DNA of 64,000 nucleotides, from NCBI GenBank assembly GCA_910583895.1, contig CAJTYJ010000009.1, positions 1 to 64,000 of the forward strand, read 5' to 3'. The translations under genes and the position numbers were made by a program. Shown piece after piece: positions 33,050-42,688 of the stretch (positions are counted from its first letter, which is position 1; the number at the start of each line of letters is the position of its first letter). This stretch comes from an uncultured Lachnospiraceae bacterium. Lineage in GTDB: Bacteria > Bacillota > Clostridia > Lachnospirales > Lachnospiraceae. The notes under the pieces are model-generated. The model was not told the DNA's origin, ran no database searches, and saw only the letters and a program-made list of their open reading frames with translations.

Positions 33050-34891
33050 ATGTGTGGAATAGTAGGATTTACAGGAAAAGAGCAGGCGGCGCCGGTGCTT
33101 CTGGACGGACTGGCAAAGCTGGAGTACCGGGGATATGATTCTGCCGGGATCGCGGTGAAACAGGATGACTCTGACCGGGTGGAGATCGTAAAAGTGAAAG
33201 GCCGCCTGAATCAGCTGGCGAAAAAGACCGACAGCGGCAGGAGCGTGCCGGGGTGCTGCGGCATCGGGCATACCAGATGGGCAACCCATGGAGAGCCTTC
33301 GATGCAGAACGCCCATCCCCACTGCAGTGACGATCAGAATGTGATTGTGGTTCACAATGGAATCATTGAAAACTATCTGGAACTGAAAGAGAAACTTGGA
33401 AAAAGCGGCTATACTTTTTACTCCCAGACCGATACGGAAGTGATCACCAAGCTTCTGGACTATTATTACAGGAAATATCAGGGTAATACCCTGGAAGCCA
33501 TCGTGAAGGTGATGTTAAGAGTACGGGGCTCCTATGCGCTTGGCATCATGCTGAAAGAAGAGCCGGGAGTGATCTACTCCGTGCGAAAGGACAGCCCGCT
33601 GATCGTGGGCAGGAACAAGATGGGGAGCCTGATTGCTTCGGATGTGCCGGCAATTTTAAAGTATACCCGAAGTGTTTATTACATTGACAACCTGGAAATC
33701 GCCCGTCTGACGCAGGATGGAGTGACGTTCTACAACATCGACAAAGAACAGGTTGAAAAAGAGCCGGTGGAGATCAAATGGGATGCTGAGGCGGCAGAAA
33801 AAGGCGGCTTTGAACATTTTATGATGAAAGAGATCCACGAACAGCCCAAGGCGGTGCGGGATACGATCGGCTCTTATGTCAAGGACGGCAGGATTGATCT
33901 GAGTGCGGTGGGACTCTCCGACGAGGAGATCAAAGAGATTTCAAGGCTTTATATCGTGGCCTGCGGCAGTGCATACCATGTGGGAATTGCGGCAAAATAC
34001 GTGCTGGAAGATCTGGCGAAGATTCCGGTGGAGGTGGATCTGGCTTCGGAGTTCCGTTACCGGGATCCTCTGCTGGATCCGGATTCTCTGGTGGTTATCA
34101 TCAGCCAGTCCGGAGAGACGGCGGACAGTCTGGCGGCTTTGCGGGAGGCAAAAAGCAGAGGGATCCGCACGCTGGCGGTGGTCAACGTGGTGGGGTCCAG
34201 CATCCCCAGAGAGGCGGATAATGTGTTCTATACCATGGCAGGGCCCGAGATTGCCGTGGCGACCACCAAGGCCTACAGCACGCAGCTGGCGGCCAGCTAT
34301 CTGATGGCGGTTCATTTTGCCCTGGTGCGGGGAACCATCAATGAGGCGTATTATGGCAGGCTGGTGGAGGAGCTTTTGGCGCTTCCGGATAAGATTGGAA
34401 AAGTGCTGGAAGACAAGGAGCGCCTGCAGTGGTTCTCCAGCAAGTTCTCCAGCGTCCATGATATTTTCTTTATCGGCAGAGGCCTTGACTACGCCATCAG
34501 CATGGAAGGCAGCCTGAAGATGAAGGAGATCAGCTATGTGCACTCGGAGGCCTACGCGGCGGGTGAGTTAAAGCACGGGACGATTTCTCTGATTGAGGAC
34601 GGGATTCTGGTGATCTGCGTGCTCACCCAGGAGAAGCTCTTTGAGAAAGAACTCTCCAACATGGTGGAGGTAAAGAGCCGGGGCGCCTATCTGATGGGAC
34701 TGACCAATTACGGCAATTATTCCGTGGAAGACACCGCAGACTTTACGGTCTATGTGCCAAGGACAGATCCTCACTTTGCCACAAGCCTGGCCATCATACC
34801 GCTGCAGCTTATGGGGTATTATGTAAGCTGTGCCAAGGGACTGGATGTGGATAAACCAAGAAATCTGGCGAAATCCGTGACGGTGGAGTAG
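33050..34891 (+). CDS. glmS: Glutamine--fructose-6-phosphate aminotransferase (isomerizing)
   Basis: A 613-residue enzyme that makes glucosamine 6-phosphate for cell wall synthesis. The N-terminal glutaminase domain starts MCGIVGF with the nucleophile Cys at residue 2 and has GHTRWATHG and VVHNGIIEN. Two SIS domains follow (IVACGSAYHVG, SQSGETADSL, and FIGRGLDYAISMEGSLKMKEIS in pieces), ending with KSVTVE. The length is typical. AAGGAG precedes the ATG. Confidence 0.97.
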   Translation: MCGIVGFTGKEQAAPVLLDGLAKLEYRGYDSAGIAVKQDDSDRVEIVKVKGRLNQLAKKTDSGRSVPGCCGIGHTRWATHGEPSMQNAHPHCSDDQNVIVVHNGIIENYLELKEKLGKSGYTFYSQTDTEVITKLLDYYYRKYQGNTLEAIVKVMLRVRGSYALGIMLKEEPGVIYSVRKDSPLIVGRNKMGSLIASDVPAILKYTRSVYYIDNLEIARLTQDGVTFYNIDKEQVEKEPVEIKWDAEAAEKGGFEHFMMKEIHEQPKAVRDTIGSYVKDGRIDLSAVGLSDEEIKEISRLYIVACGSAYHVGIAAKYVLEDLAKIPVEVDLASEFRYRDPLLDPDSLVVIISQSGETADSLAALREAKSRGIRTLAVVNVVGSSIPREADNVFYTMAGPEIAVATTKAYSTQLAASYLMAVHFALVRGTINEAYYGRLVEELLALPDKIGKVLEDKERLQWFSSKFSSVHDIFFIGRGLDYAISMEGSLKMKEISYVHSEAYAAGELKHGTISLIEDGILVICVLTQEKLFEKELSNMVEVKSRGAYLMGLTNYGNYSVEDTADFTVYVPRTDPHFATSLAIIPLQLMGYYVSCAKGLDVDKPRNLAKSVTVE

Positions 34892-34962
34892 ATCGTCGTC
34901 GGTTCTTGTCACATCGGTGTGAAATTTATAAAAAATTTATAAAATATTGTGAAAAAAACATA

Positions 34963-34991
34963 TTGTCAGACGAAAAATTTTTCTGTATAAT
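34963..34991 (+). promoter_or_regulatory. Promoter of the lrp-type gene
   Basis: TTGTCA (34963-34968), a 17-bp spacer and a perfect TATAAT (34986-34991). The likely start of transcription is near 34998. Confidence 0.75.
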
Positions 34992-35019
34992 AAGAAAAAA
35001 GAGAAAAATGTACATGAAA

Positions 35020-35055
35020 GGGCATGGAAATAAATTGGATTTCCATGCCCTTTTT
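35020..35055 (+). terminator. Terminator-like hairpin in the lrp leader
   Basis: A perfect 12-bp stem (35020-35031 with 35039-35050) and TTTTT (35051-35055). It lies between the promoter at 34963 and the lrp ribosome binding site at about 35066, so it is within the leader of the regulator and not after glmS only. A short transcript of about 60 bases could be released. Confidence 0.75.
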
Positions 35056-35079
35056 GCTATTCAAAAAGGAGTGAACAAT

Positions 35080-35529
35080 ATGGACAGCATGGATCGCAGT
35101 ATATTAAAATGTCTCAGCGAGAATTCCAGACAGTCGGCTACACAGATCAGCCATCAGGTGCATCTGTCGATCGCGGCAGTTATTGAAAGAATCCGGAAAC
35201 TGGAGCGAAACGGCATCATTCAGCAGTATACCATTGTGGCGGATCAGCACAAGATTGGCAATGAAGTGACGGCGCTGATGGAGGTTTCTCTGGCGCATCC
35301 CCAGTATTACAAGGAATTTACCCGGGTGATGAATGAGAACAGCAATATTGTGGCTTGTGATTATCTGACCGGCGACTATGACTTTATGCTGAAAATCCAG
35401 ACACAGTCTTCCGAAAGCCTGGAGCAGCTTCACCGGGTGATCAAAAGCATCAAAGGAGTGTCCGGTACCAAGACATATTTTGTGTTAAAAGAGATCAAAA
35501 GCGGACTTACTGCCTTTTCGGAGGCATAG
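35080..35529 (+). CDS. Lrp/AsnC family transcriptional regulator
   Basis: A 149-residue regulator with an N-terminal HTH (about 4-60, MDRSILKCLSENSRQSATQIS) and a C-terminal RAM domain (about 65-145, with DYLTGDYDFMLKIQ) that binds amino acids. AAAGGAG precedes the ATG at 35080; the longer frame from 34906 lies in the leader hairpin. An alanine/glycine symporter follows 52 bp later, so it probably controls amino acid uptake from that gene. Confidence 0.9.
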   Translation: MDSMDRSILKCLSENSRQSATQISHQVHLSIAAVIERIRKLERNGIIQQYTIVADQHKIGNEVTALMEVSLAHPQYYKEFTRVMNENSNIVACDYLTGDYDFMLKIQTQSSESLEQLHRVIKSIKGVSGTKTYFVLKEIKSGLTAFSEA

Positions 35530-35581
35530 ATATATTTTGAAGTCATTTTTACAAACATAACAAGATGGAGGGAAATGTGTA

Positions 35582-36994
35582 ATGGAAAGCTTTCTGGATA
35601 CCGTTGAAAAAATCAACGATCTGCTGAATGGATTCATATGGGGGCCTTATATGCTGGTCTTCTTTTTGCTGGTGGGGGGCATGTTCACCATCCGGACCGG
35701 GTTCTTTCAGATCACGCAGATCAAAAACTGGATGGAAGTGACCATCCTGAGTGTCTTTAAAGACAGAAAAGTGCTGAAGACCGATGACAAGCATTCGATC
35801 TCGCAGTTTCAGTCCCTGTGTACAGCCCTTGCGGCTACCATAGGTACCGGCAACATCGCCGGTGTGGCCACGGCCATCGCTCTTGGCGGACCGGGAGCCG
35901 TGTTCTGGATGTGGCTGTCTGCATTTTTGGGAATGATGACCAACTATGCGGAGAACACGCTGGGCATCAAGTACCGCTACCGCAATGAGCGGGGCGACTG
36001 GATCGGCGGCGCTATGATCTACATAGAAAGAGGCCTTCACTGCAAGTGGCTGGCGGTGATCTTTTCCCTGTTCTGCTTTTTGGCTTCCTTCGGCATCGGC
36101 AATATGACCCAGGCGAATTCCATCGCCAGCGGCCTGAAAGATTCCTTCGGTGTTCCCTCCTGGGTGACAGCGGTTGTGATTATGTTCTTTGTGGCACTGG
36201 TAATTGTGGGAGGGATCAAGCGGATCGCGTCAGTTACCGAGAAGATAGTGCCTTTTATGGCAGTATTTTATATTTTAGGCGGTCTGGTGGTGGTCCTGGC
36301 CAATGTTCAGGAAGTTCCGGCGGCATTTGCCATGATCTTCCGGGAGGCATTTCATTTTCAGGCAGCAGGGAGCGGTGTTCTGGGATATGGAATCGCAGTG
36401 GCGATGAAGCGCGGGATTTCCCGGGGGGTATTTTCCAACGAAGCAGGTCTTGGTTCTTCGGTCATGGTACATTCGGCATCGGATGTGGAGGAACCGGTGG
36501 TCCAGGGTATGTGGGGGGTATTTGAGGTATTTGCAGACACCATCGTGGTCTGCACCATCACCTGCCTGACGATTCTGACTTCCGGAGTCTATGATCTGGA
36601 GGGATATCTGACCGCTATCGCGGCGGGAGGAGAAAATGCGGTCGTATCCGGAACGACCCTGACAGCCAGCGCCTTTGCTACGGTGATTCCTCATGGAGAC
36701 AAATTTGTGGCCATAGCGATCATGATGTTTGCGTTCTCCACGATTCTGGGCTGGTCCTACTATGGAGAGCGGGCCGTGGAATATTTATTCGGAATTAAGG
36801 GAATCCTTCCTTATAAAGTGTTTTTTGTTATCGTGATTTTCTTTGGCTGCACCGGTTCGCTTTCTCTGGTATGGGATATTGCCGATACGCTGAACGGCTT
36901 TATGTCCGTGCCCAACCTGATCGCGATCACCCTTCTGAGCGGAGAAGTGGTGGAGATGACAAAGGCGTATCTGAAGAAAAAACAGTTTTCATAA
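35582..36994 (+). CDS. Alanine/glycine:cation symporter (AGCS family)
   Basis: A 470-residue polytopic protein with about ten membrane segments and the AGCS signatures: FIWGPYMLVFFLLVGG (about 18-33), FQSLCTALAATIGTGNIAGVATAIALGGPGAVFWMW in pieces (about 76-111), and GVFSNEAGLGSS. It imports alanine or glycine with Na+ or H+. GGAGG precedes the start. The Lrp-type gene directly upstream may regulate it. Confidence 0.93.
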   Translation: MESFLDTVEKINDLLNGFIWGPYMLVFFLLVGGMFTIRTGFFQITQIKNWMEVTILSVFKDRKVLKTDDKHSISQFQSLCTALAATIGTGNIAGVATAIALGGPGAVFWMWLSAFLGMMTNYAENTLGIKYRYRNERGDWIGGAMIYIERGLHCKWLAVIFSLFCFLASFGIGNMTQANSIASGLKDSFGVPSWVTAVVIMFFVALVIVGGIKRIASVTEKIVPFMAVFYILGGLVVVLANVQEVPAAFAMIFREAFHFQAAGSGVLGYGIAVAMKRGISRGVFSNEAGLGSSVMVHSASDVEEPVVQGMWGVFEVFADTIVVCTITCLTILTSGVYDLEGYLTAIAAGGENAVVSGTTLTASAFATVIPHGDKFVAIAIMMFAFSTILGWSYYGERAVEYLFGIKGILPYKVFFVIVIFFGCTGSLSLVWDIADTLNGFMSVPNLIAITLLSGEVVEMTKAYLKKKQFS

Positions 36995-36996
36995 GG

Positions 36997-37025
36997 TTGC
37001 TATTTTCAGGCATCTGTGATATGAT
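36997..37025 (+). promoter_or_regulatory. Promoter of the HD-domain gene
   Basis: TTGCTA (36997-37002), a 17-bp spacer and TATGAT (37020-37025), starting 3 bp after the symporter stop. Confidence 0.55.
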
Positions 37026-37075
37026 ACAATTCGTAAAAGCATGGGGATTTATAAGGGAAATGGGTATTTTGCGAA

Positions 37076-37690
37076 ATGACAATGGAGATGTCGAAGGAAT
37101 TAGAGCGTATGCTGTCTGTGGAAGGGATGCCGCTGTTTGAGCGTGCGGCTGTTTTTGCGACGGTGGCTCACTGCGGTGTAACAAGAAAGGGGAATCAGAT
37201 CCCCTATCTGGTTCACCCCATCGAGACGGCAGCGATCGTGGCAGAGATGACCGATGACCAGGAACTCATCGCCGCGGCAGTGCTGCATGATGTGCTGGAG
37301 GACACGGAAGTGACGCTTTTGGAGCTGCAGCTGTATTTTGGTGAACGCGTTGCATTTTATGTATGCCAAGAGACCGAAGACAAAAGGCAGGAGCTTCCGC
37401 CGGAGAGTACCTGGCTTGTGCGCAAGCAGGAGACCATCGATTTTTTGAAAAATCGGGCGGACACAGCAGCGAAGATGCTGGCTCTGGCGGACAAGCTTTC
37501 CAACATGCGTTCCGTGGCCAGGGATGTGGAGCATATGGGTGACCGGCTGTGGGAGCGGTTCCATCAGAAGGATCCGTCCATGCACGGCTGGATGTACCGG
37601 CAGGTGGCAGAAGCCGTACAGGAGCTTCAGGATTATCCGGCGTGGAAAGAATATGACCGGCTGATCCGGCGTGTATTTGAACAAGGTTGA
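37076..37690 (+). CDS. HD domain phosphohydrolase (SpoT/Mesh1-like)
   Basis: A protein of up to 204 residues with an HD hydrolase domain: FATVAHCGVTRKG, PYLVHPIETAAIVAEM, AAVLHDVLEDT (the HD pair) and ALADKLSNM, as in the hydrolase half of RelA/SpoT and in Mesh1. It may hydrolyse (p)ppGpp or a related nucleotide; that is inferred from motifs. The start is uncertain: 37076 has only a weak site, and an ATG at 37109 follows GAAGGA better. No synthetase domain is present. Confidence 0.85.
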   Translation: MTMEMSKELERMLSVEGMPLFERAAVFATVAHCGVTRKGNQIPYLVHPIETAAIVAEMTDDQELIAAAVLHDVLEDTEVTLLELQLYFGERVAFYVCQETEDKRQELPPESTWLVRKQETIDFLKNRADTAAKMLALADKLSNMRSVARDVEHMGDRLWERFHQKDPSMHGWMYRQVAEAVQELQDYPAWKEYDRLIRRVFEQG

Positions 37691-37855
37691 AGACAGAAGG
37701 GGGACTGTAGATGATTACAGTCTCTTCTTCTTTGGGGAAAGATCCATATTTGAGATTTGGCAGAGAGTGTCCGTGACAGGCGGACAGGCAGAGAAGTGAC
37801 AGTTATTGAAATAAATACAAAGATACAGGATTTTAAGAAGCAGGAGGAGATTGAG

Positions 37856-39142
37856 ATGAAAGCATATGCAAAATGGAGCAGAGAAGAGTTGCTTGGATTA
37901 AGGGAAGAGCTTTCCAGGCAGTATAATGAGGCGAAGGCCAAGGGGCTGAAGCTGGATATGTCCAGGGGAAAGCCGGCGGCAGAACAGCTGGATATGACCA
38001 TGCCGATGATGGATATTTTCAACAGAAACTTTGATATGCGGGATGAAGAGGGCGTGGATGTGAGAAATTACGGCAATCTGGAAGGGATTGTGGGCGCACG
38101 CCGGCTGCTTGGGTCCATGCTGGGGGTAGATCCGGATCATGTGATTGTATTTGGAACAGCCAGCCTGAGCGTGATGTATGATACAGTTTCCCGTTCTATG
38201 ACCCATGGGGTCATGGGGAGCACGCCCTGGTGCAAGCTTGACAAGGTGAAATTTTTGTGTCCGGCTCCGGGGTATGATCGGCACTTTGCCATTACGGAGC
38301 ATTTTGGCATCGAGATGATCACAATCCCCATGAAAGAAGACGGTCCGGATATGGATCTGGTGGAGGAATATGTGAAGGATCCGGCGGTCAAAGGAATCTG
38401 GTGCGTGCCCATGTATACGAACCCGCTGGGGATTACCTATTCGGAGGAAGTGTGCAGGAGGATGGCTGATCTAAGTCCCGCTGCAGAAGACTTCCGGATC
38501 TACTGGGACAATGCCTACTGCGTACACCATCTCTATGAGGACAGGCAGGATACGCTGCCGGAGATCCTCTCCATGTGTAGAGCTAACGGCAAGGAGGATA
38601 TGGTGCTGATCTTTGCCTCCACTTCCAAGATCAGTTTTGCAGGAGCCGGCATCAGCTGTATCGCAGCGTCTCTGGGCAATCTGGACTGGGTGAAAAAATC
38701 CATGACGATCCAGATCATCAGCCATGACAAGATCAATCAGCTGCGCCACGTGCTGTATTTTAAAGATCTGGATGGGGTAAAAGAGCATATGAGAAAGCAT
38801 GCGGCGATCATGCGCCCGAAATTTGAGCTGATTCTGGACATGCTGGAGCGGGAGCTTGGGGGCCTTGAGATCGGAACCTGGACAAAGCCGCTGGGCGGAT
38901 ATTTTATCTCTTTTAACACCATGGACGGCTGTGCAAAGTCTGTGGTGGAGAAGTGCAGGGCGGCCGGCGTGACTCTGACCGGAGCCGGGGCTACGTATCC
39001 GTACAAAAAAGATCCCCATGACAGCAATATCCGGATCGCTCCCTCTTATCCGACTTTGGAGGAGCTGAAAATTACGGGTGAGCTCTTTGTGCTCTGCGTG
39101 AAGCTGGTCAGCGTGGAGAAGCTTCTGGAAGAAAAACAGTAA
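37856..39142 (+). CDS. Aspartate aminotransferase-like class I/II aminotransferase
   Basis: A 428-residue PLP enzyme. It starts with the DMSRGKPAAEQLDM segment and shows NYGNLEGIVGARRLLG, the PLP lysine in FASTSKISFAGAG, the VPMYTNPLG loop and RIAPSYPTLEE near the end. This matches the group of aspartate aminotransferases that is separate from AspC and often annotated as MocR-like aminotransferase. The substrate is probably aspartate or alanine, to be confirmed. AGGAGG precedes the ATG at 37856. Confidence 0.85.
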   Translation: MKAYAKWSREELLGLREELSRQYNEAKAKGLKLDMSRGKPAAEQLDMTMPMMDIFNRNFDMRDEEGVDVRNYGNLEGIVGARRLLGSMLGVDPDHVIVFGTASLSVMYDTVSRSMTHGVMGSTPWCKLDKVKFLCPAPGYDRHFAITEHFGIEMITIPMKEDGPDMDLVEEYVKDPAVKGIWCVPMYTNPLGITYSEEVCRRMADLSPAAEDFRIYWDNAYCVHHLYEDRQDTLPEILSMCRANGKEDMVLIFASTSKISFAGAGISCIAASLGNLDWVKKSMTIQIISHDKINQLRHVLYFKDLDGVKEHMRKHAAIMRPKFELILDMLERELGGLEIGTWTKPLGGYFISFNTMDGCAKSVVEKCRAAGVTLTGAGATYPYKKDPHDSNIRIAPSYPTLEELKITGELFVLCVKLVSVEKLLEEKQ

Positions 39143-39184
39143 ACGAAAATCGAAGCGGCAGGATAAAAACTCCTGCAGAAGGAC

Positions 39185-39223
39185 AGGGCTGTCACACAAC
39201 GAATCATCGTGTGTGACAGCCCT
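39185..39223. terminator. Bidirectional terminator between the aminotransferase and the PTS operon
   Basis: A perfect 14-bp stem (39185-39198 with 39210-39223) with an 11-base loop. On the plus strand GCTTTT follows. It separates two converging units. Confidence 0.85.
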
Positions 39224-39235
39224 GCTTTTAGGTGT

Positions 39236-39736
39236 TCAGGCAAATGCAAAAAGCCTGTCCTTTACCTGAATCCTTCCGGAAGCCGGTTCTGTCATCGTTC
39301 CGACTTCATCAGGGTTGGATACCAGTACCATGGTTGTAGCCTGGTATCCGGCATCCTTGATCTTTTGGACCTCAAAGGATACCAGCAGATCTCCGGTTTT
39401 TACCTGATCTCCCTCGGACACCTGGATCTGAAATCCGTCTCCGTTCATCTTTACGGTGTCAATGCCGATGTGGATGAGCACTTCCATTCCGTCTGTGGTT
39501 TTTAAAGCCACTGCATGTCCGGTGGGGAAGGCGACCGTGACTGTACCATCCACAGGAGCGTACAGACTGCCTTCTTCCGGTTCAATGCCCACGCCTGGTC
39601 CCATCATTCCTTCAGAAAAGACGGGATCGTTTACTTCTGCCAAGGGGATGACATGTCCGTTTAACGGGCTGTATACAATCTTTTCTGCAGGAGCGGCTTT
39701 CTTCCTGCCGCCCATCAGGTTTCCAAAAAATCCCAT
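39236..39736 (-). CDS. PTS glucose-type EIIA protein
   Basis: A 166-residue EIIA-Glc-like protein with both active-site histidines: H74 (GHAVAL) and H89 (VLIHIGID), matching H75/H90 of the E. coli enzyme. H89 accepts phosphate from HPr. It follows the EIICB gene by 13 bp and supplies the missing EIIA for that transporter. GGAGG precedes the ATG. Similar proteins can also regulate other transporters; that is not shown here. Confidence 0.93.
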   Translation of the reverse strand: MGFFGNLMGGRKKAAPAEKIVYSPLNGHVIPLAEVNDPVFSEGMMGPGVGIEPEEGSLYAPVDGTVTVAFPTGHAVALKTTDGMEVLIHIGIDTVKMNGDGFQIQVSEGDQVKTGDLLVSFEVQKIKDAGYQATTMVLVSNPDEVGTMTEPASGRIQVKDRLFAFA

Positions 39737-39749
39737 AAAACAGCCTCCT

Positions 39750-41312
39750 TTATTCCATATTCAGTACATTTTTTATATTGTTTTTGTAGACATCTGCCTT
39801 GGTTCCGTAGATAATCTGTACCCCATCACTGACCTGCACAACGCCGTTGGCTGCAGTTTTCGATTTCCAGTCCGCATCGGACATCACAAGAGCTTTATCC
39901 TTGACCTTGACTCTCAGACGGGTGAAGCAGGCATCCACATTCAGGATGTTGTCTGCGCCGCCGAGCCCCTCGATAATGGTGGCAAGGATGTCATCGCTGA
40001 CTTTTTTGCTGCCCAGCTCTTTGACTTCTGCCTCGTCTTCCTCACGGCCTGGTGTCTTGAAATCAAACTTCTTGATCAGGAACCGGAAAGATACATAATA
40101 GGCTGCAAAGAAGAAGACACCCAGGATAAAGATCCAGATCCAGTTGGAACCTTTGTCTGACTGCATGATGCCGTTGAAGATGGTGCTCAAAAACGGACCG
40201 CCAAAAGAGCTGGGACCTGGAACATTCACCTGGAAAATATAGGTCAAAAAGTAAGCCAGTCCTGCCAGTCCTGCGTGCACTATGAAAAGCAGCGGTGCCA
40301 CAAACAGGAAAGAGTATTCGATGGGCTCGGTGATACCGGTAAAGATGGAAGGAATCACGGCAGCGATCAAAAGTGCTTTCACTATCTTTTTCTTCTCCGG
40401 CTTTGCAGTGTGGTAGATGGCAAGAGCCGCACCCGGCATACCGAACATGGCAAAGATGACTTTACCATTCATGACAAAACGGGTGATGTTGATATCAAAC
40501 ATAGCAGTCGGTGAAGCCAGCATGGCATTGTAAATATTTACTGCTCCTTCCACAATGGTTCCGTCGATCTCCATGGAGCCGCCCAGGTTGGTGAAGAAAA
40601 AGGGCGTATAGATAAAGTGATGAAGGCCAAAAGGCAACAGTGCACGTTCGCTTAGTCCGTAGATCACGCTTCCGGCTGCACCAGTGTTGTAGATCAGTTC
40701 TCCCATGGCCGTAAGGCCGCCCTGAATCACCGGCCATACAAAGGACATGACAAAGCCAAGAGCAGAACACCCAAGCAGTGTGATCATGGGGACAAATTTT
40801 GTGCCGGAGAAAATACCAAGCACCGGTGGGAGCTGGATATTATAATATTTGTTGTGAAGCCATGCCACAAGAAGTCCCACCAGGATACCGCCAAATACAC
40901 CGGTATCCAGGGACGCGATGCCCATGATCATGGACTGACCGGTGGTCATGGCAGAGGGATCCAGTTTTCCAAGACTGGTCAGAAGGACATTCATCACATT
41001 GTTCATGGCAAGAAAACCGATGACACTGCACAATGCGGCGATCCCTTTTTCTTTTCTGGCATAACCTACCGATACGGATACTGCGAAGATGATGGGCAGA
41101 TAATTGTTGATGGTATTGCCCATAGCCTTCAGAAGATTGAAAAACAGTTTCAGGTAGTCGTTGCCCAGTACCGGAAAGGTGGTTATGATGTTTTGGGTGG
41201 TAAAGGCGGATCCGATGCCCACCAGAATACCTGCGATGGGAAGGATCATGACCGGAGTCATGAGAACCTTGCCCAGTTTCTGGAATTGTGAAAACGAAAA
41301 TTTATCTTTCAT
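39750..41312 (-). CDS. PTS alpha-glucoside-type EIICB
   Basis: A 520-residue permease with an EIIC membrane domain (about 10-420, including GITEPIEYSFLF, the conserved Glu motif) and a C-terminal EIIB domain with C462 (VDACFTRLRV). The glucose/maltose superfamily layout and the adjacent GH4 enzyme point to an alpha-glucoside such as maltose (GlvC/MalX-like). It lacks its own EIIA domain, which is the next gene. Start at 41312 has AGGGGGA-like sequence upstream. Confidence 0.92.
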   Translation of the reverse strand: MKDKFSFSQFQKLGKVLMTPVMILPIAGILVGIGSAFTTQNIITTFPVLGNDYLKLFFNLLKAMGNTINNYLPIIFAVSVSVGYARKEKGIAALCSVIGFLAMNNVMNVLLTSLGKLDPSAMTTGQSMIMGIASLDTGVFGGILVGLLVAWLHNKYYNIQLPPVLGIFSGTKFVPMITLLGCSALGFVMSFVWPVIQGGLTAMGELIYNTGAAGSVIYGLSERALLPFGLHHFIYTPFFFTNLGGSMEIDGTIVEGAVNIYNAMLASPTAMFDINITRFVMNGKVIFAMFGMPGAALAIYHTAKPEKKKIVKALLIAAVIPSIFTGITEPIEYSFLFVAPLLFIVHAGLAGLAYFLTYIFQVNVPGPSSFGGPFLSTIFNGIMQSDKGSNWIWIFILGVFFFAAYYVSFRFLIKKFDFKTPGREEDEAEVKELGSKKVSDDILATIIEGLGGADNILNVDACFTRLRVKVKDKALVMSDADWKSKTAANGVVQVSDGVQIIYGTKADVYKNNIKNVLNME

Positions 41313-41334
41313 GTAATCGTACTCCCCCTGTGTA

Positions 41335-42660
41335 CTAATGGAGTTCCGGCCAAAAGCCTTTATTTGCTTCGATCATCTGGTCCAGGATTTTTCTGGCAAC
41401 TTTTGCGGAGGGCACTGTTTTATTCATGGTAAACGCTTCCAGTGCTTTCTGGTAGGACTTTTCAAAATAAGCGTCCACAATCAGTTTCTCTGCCGCCAGC
41501 TGCTGCTGGATCATGCCCAGGTGGAAGGTGGGAATGTCGCCGATCACTACCGGTTCCGGTCCCCAGGATCGCAGATAACAGGGAACTTCCACCATGGCGT
41601 CTTTGGGAAGCGCCGGAATGGAACCGTTGTTTTCCACGATGACCAGATAACGGTCTGCGTTGTTGTAGGCGATGGAACATGCCACATCTACGATGAAATC
41701 ACCGAATGCGTTAAAAAGTCCGAGGTTGACTTCATGAGCGCCGTTGGACTCCTTTACAAGCCGTACCTGCTCATACATCTCTTTTTCCCGTCCGTCCATG
41801 ACCATATTGGCTCTGGTATAGTTGACATCGCCGTCCTGTGCGCACTCTTTCGCATAGAGATAGTACTGCAGATAAGTATTCGGCAGATATTCCGGGAAAT
41901 CCGTCAGGATTTCTTTGAAATTCTCCCAGGTATGGCGCCAGGACGGATCTGAGTGATGCTTGTCATGAGAAGCCGCAAGTCCAAACTGCATGATTTTTTC
42001 TTTCAGTTCCGGCATCCGGTCTTTGCCGGTTTTGTCATAAAGCTTTGTCCACCATCCAAAATGGTTCAGGCCGAAATACACAGGATCCAGATCGTTGTAT
42101 TTTTTCAGACCCAGCATTTTGGCAAAGGACAGCATAATCGCCACCGGCATGTCACAGATGTTCAGAATCTTGTAATTGTTGTACTGGCGTCTGGTCGCTT
42201 CCGCCACAATTGCTGCCGGGTTGGAGTAGTTGATGATCCAGGCTTCCGGTGCGTAAGTGCGGATGTCGTCGATGATCTTAAAGACGGCCGGAACAGAACG
42301 AAGTCCGTATGCCATACCGCCGGGCCCGCAGGTTTCCTGCCCGACAACACCATGTTTGAGAGAGATCTTTTCGTCCTGCTCTCTCATTTTCAGTCCGCCC
42401 TGGCGCACCTGTGCAAATGCAAAATCAATGTCCGTAAACGCTTTTTCAGGGGCTGTGGTGGTAAAATACACACATCCCGGATCAAGCTTTGCGGTCAGGG
42501 AACGACATAAAGTATCTACAAGCTCCAGACGCTTTTCATCGATGTCGTAAAGAACCAGCTTCTGCAGCGGAAAACGATCCAGATTTTCAATCAGACTTGC
42601 AATGATACCAGGAGTATGGCTAGAGCCGCCTCCTACAATAACTACTTTAAAACCTTCCAT
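41335..42660 (-). CDS. GH4 6-phospho-alpha-glucosidase
   Basis: A 441-residue GH4 enzyme (GlvA/MalH/AglB group) that uses NAD and a divalent metal to hydrolyse phosphorylated disaccharides. Motifs are the dinucleotide loop VGGGSSHTPG near the start, NICDMPVAI (the Cys-metal ligand and Asp) and NHFGWW (metal-binding His). The neighbouring EIICB of alpha-glucoside type supports the alpha-specific assignment. The sugar (maltose 6-phosphate or similar) is inferred. It is the first gene of a three-gene minus-strand operon. Confidence 0.92.
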   Translation of the reverse strand: MEGFKVVIVGGGSSHTPGIIASLIENLDRFPLQKLVLYDIDEKRLELVDTLCRSLTAKLDPGCVYFTTTAPEKAFTDIDFAFAQVRQGGLKMREQDEKISLKHGVVGQETCGPGGMAYGLRSVPAVFKIIDDIRTYAPEAWIINYSNPAAIVAEATRRQYNNYKILNICDMPVAIMLSFAKMLGLKKYNDLDPVYFGLNHFGWWTKLYDKTGKDRMPELKEKIMQFGLAASHDKHHSDPSWRHTWENFKEILTDFPEYLPNTYLQYYLYAKECAQDGDVNYTRANMVMDGREKEMYEQVRLVKESNGAHEVNLGLFNAFGDFIVDVACSIAYNNADRYLVIVENNGSIPALPKDAMVEVPCYLRSWGPEPVVIGDIPTFHLGMIQQQLAAEKLIVDAYFEKSYQKALEAFTMNKTVPSAKVARKILDQMIEANKGFWPELH

Positions 42661-42688
42661 GTTTTATACCCTCTTTTATTGTAATTTG

